Part shown: piece by piece, positions 5,568-5,574 of the stretch
Position numbering within the stretch: the first letter of the stretch is position 1
Layout of the letters: each line of letters opens with the position of its first letter
From: Candidatus Endomicrobiellum dinenymphae
Lineage (GTDB): Bacteria > Elusimicrobiota > Endomicrobiia > Endomicrobiales > Endomicrobiaceae
NCBI GenBank assembly: GCA_020328135.1
Contig: JAIXNA010000074.1
Coordinates: forward strand, 1-5,574
DNA: 5,574 nucleotides
Direction of reading: 5' to 3'
Made by a program: the position numbers and the translations under genes
Notes under the pieces: generated by a model
What the model was told of the DNA's origin: nothing
Databases searched by the model: none
The model's input: only the letters and a program-made list of their open reading frames with translations

Positions 5568-5574
5568 CCAAAAG

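Overview
The window is A+T-rich (about two thirds by eye) and comes from a diderm (Gram-negative-type) bacterium. It encodes an outer-membrane efflux channel, a periplasmic adaptor and a MacB-type inner-membrane ABC transporter, plus a small lipoprotein. The base composition and the feel of the proteins would suit a lineage such as Elusimicrobiota/Endomicrobium, but that is only a hunch; nothing here proves the taxon.

Layout, left to right. Positions 1-87 hold a perfect 42-bp inverted repeat with a 3-nt loop, which may continue past the window edge. A leader with four TTTGATTG copies follows (97-162). Then come a small unrecognised lipoprotein gene (186-470), a TolC-family channel gene (529-1800), a periplasmic adaptor gene abutting it (1801-2724), a 275-bp gap full of small hairpins, and a macB-like ABC transporter gene (3000-4967). 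All four genes are on the + strand and probably form one transcription unit. Positions 4968-5318 contain no convincing gene. A tRNA-Val (anticodon TAC) with encoded CCA lies on the - strand at 5319-5394, convergent with the operon. It has its own promoter just upstream and, further upstream, a hairpin terminator and a second - strand promoter-like element.

How the genes work together: the three large products match the parts of a MacA-MacB-TolC tripartite exporter. MacB uses ATP in the cytoplasm and drives conformational change of its periplasmic domain, the adaptor bridges the periplasm, and the TolC-like channel opens through the outer membrane. The substrate cannot be read from the sequence.

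Most interesting points: (1) the adaptor has kept both lipoyl half-domains but has almost no alpha-helical hairpin between them, so it cannot reach the TolC partner in the usual MacA way; (2) the gap between adaptor and macB looks like an inserted element of about 210 bp, bounded by a 10-bp direct repeat, that splits what would otherwise be a tight operon; (3) the 42-bp perfect hairpin at the left edge looks like a small mobile or REP/MITE-type repeat; (4) a possible short - strand RNA lies between a promoter-like box and a terminator at the right edge. I found no CRISPR array, no transposase gene and no clear new defence or biosynthetic system.
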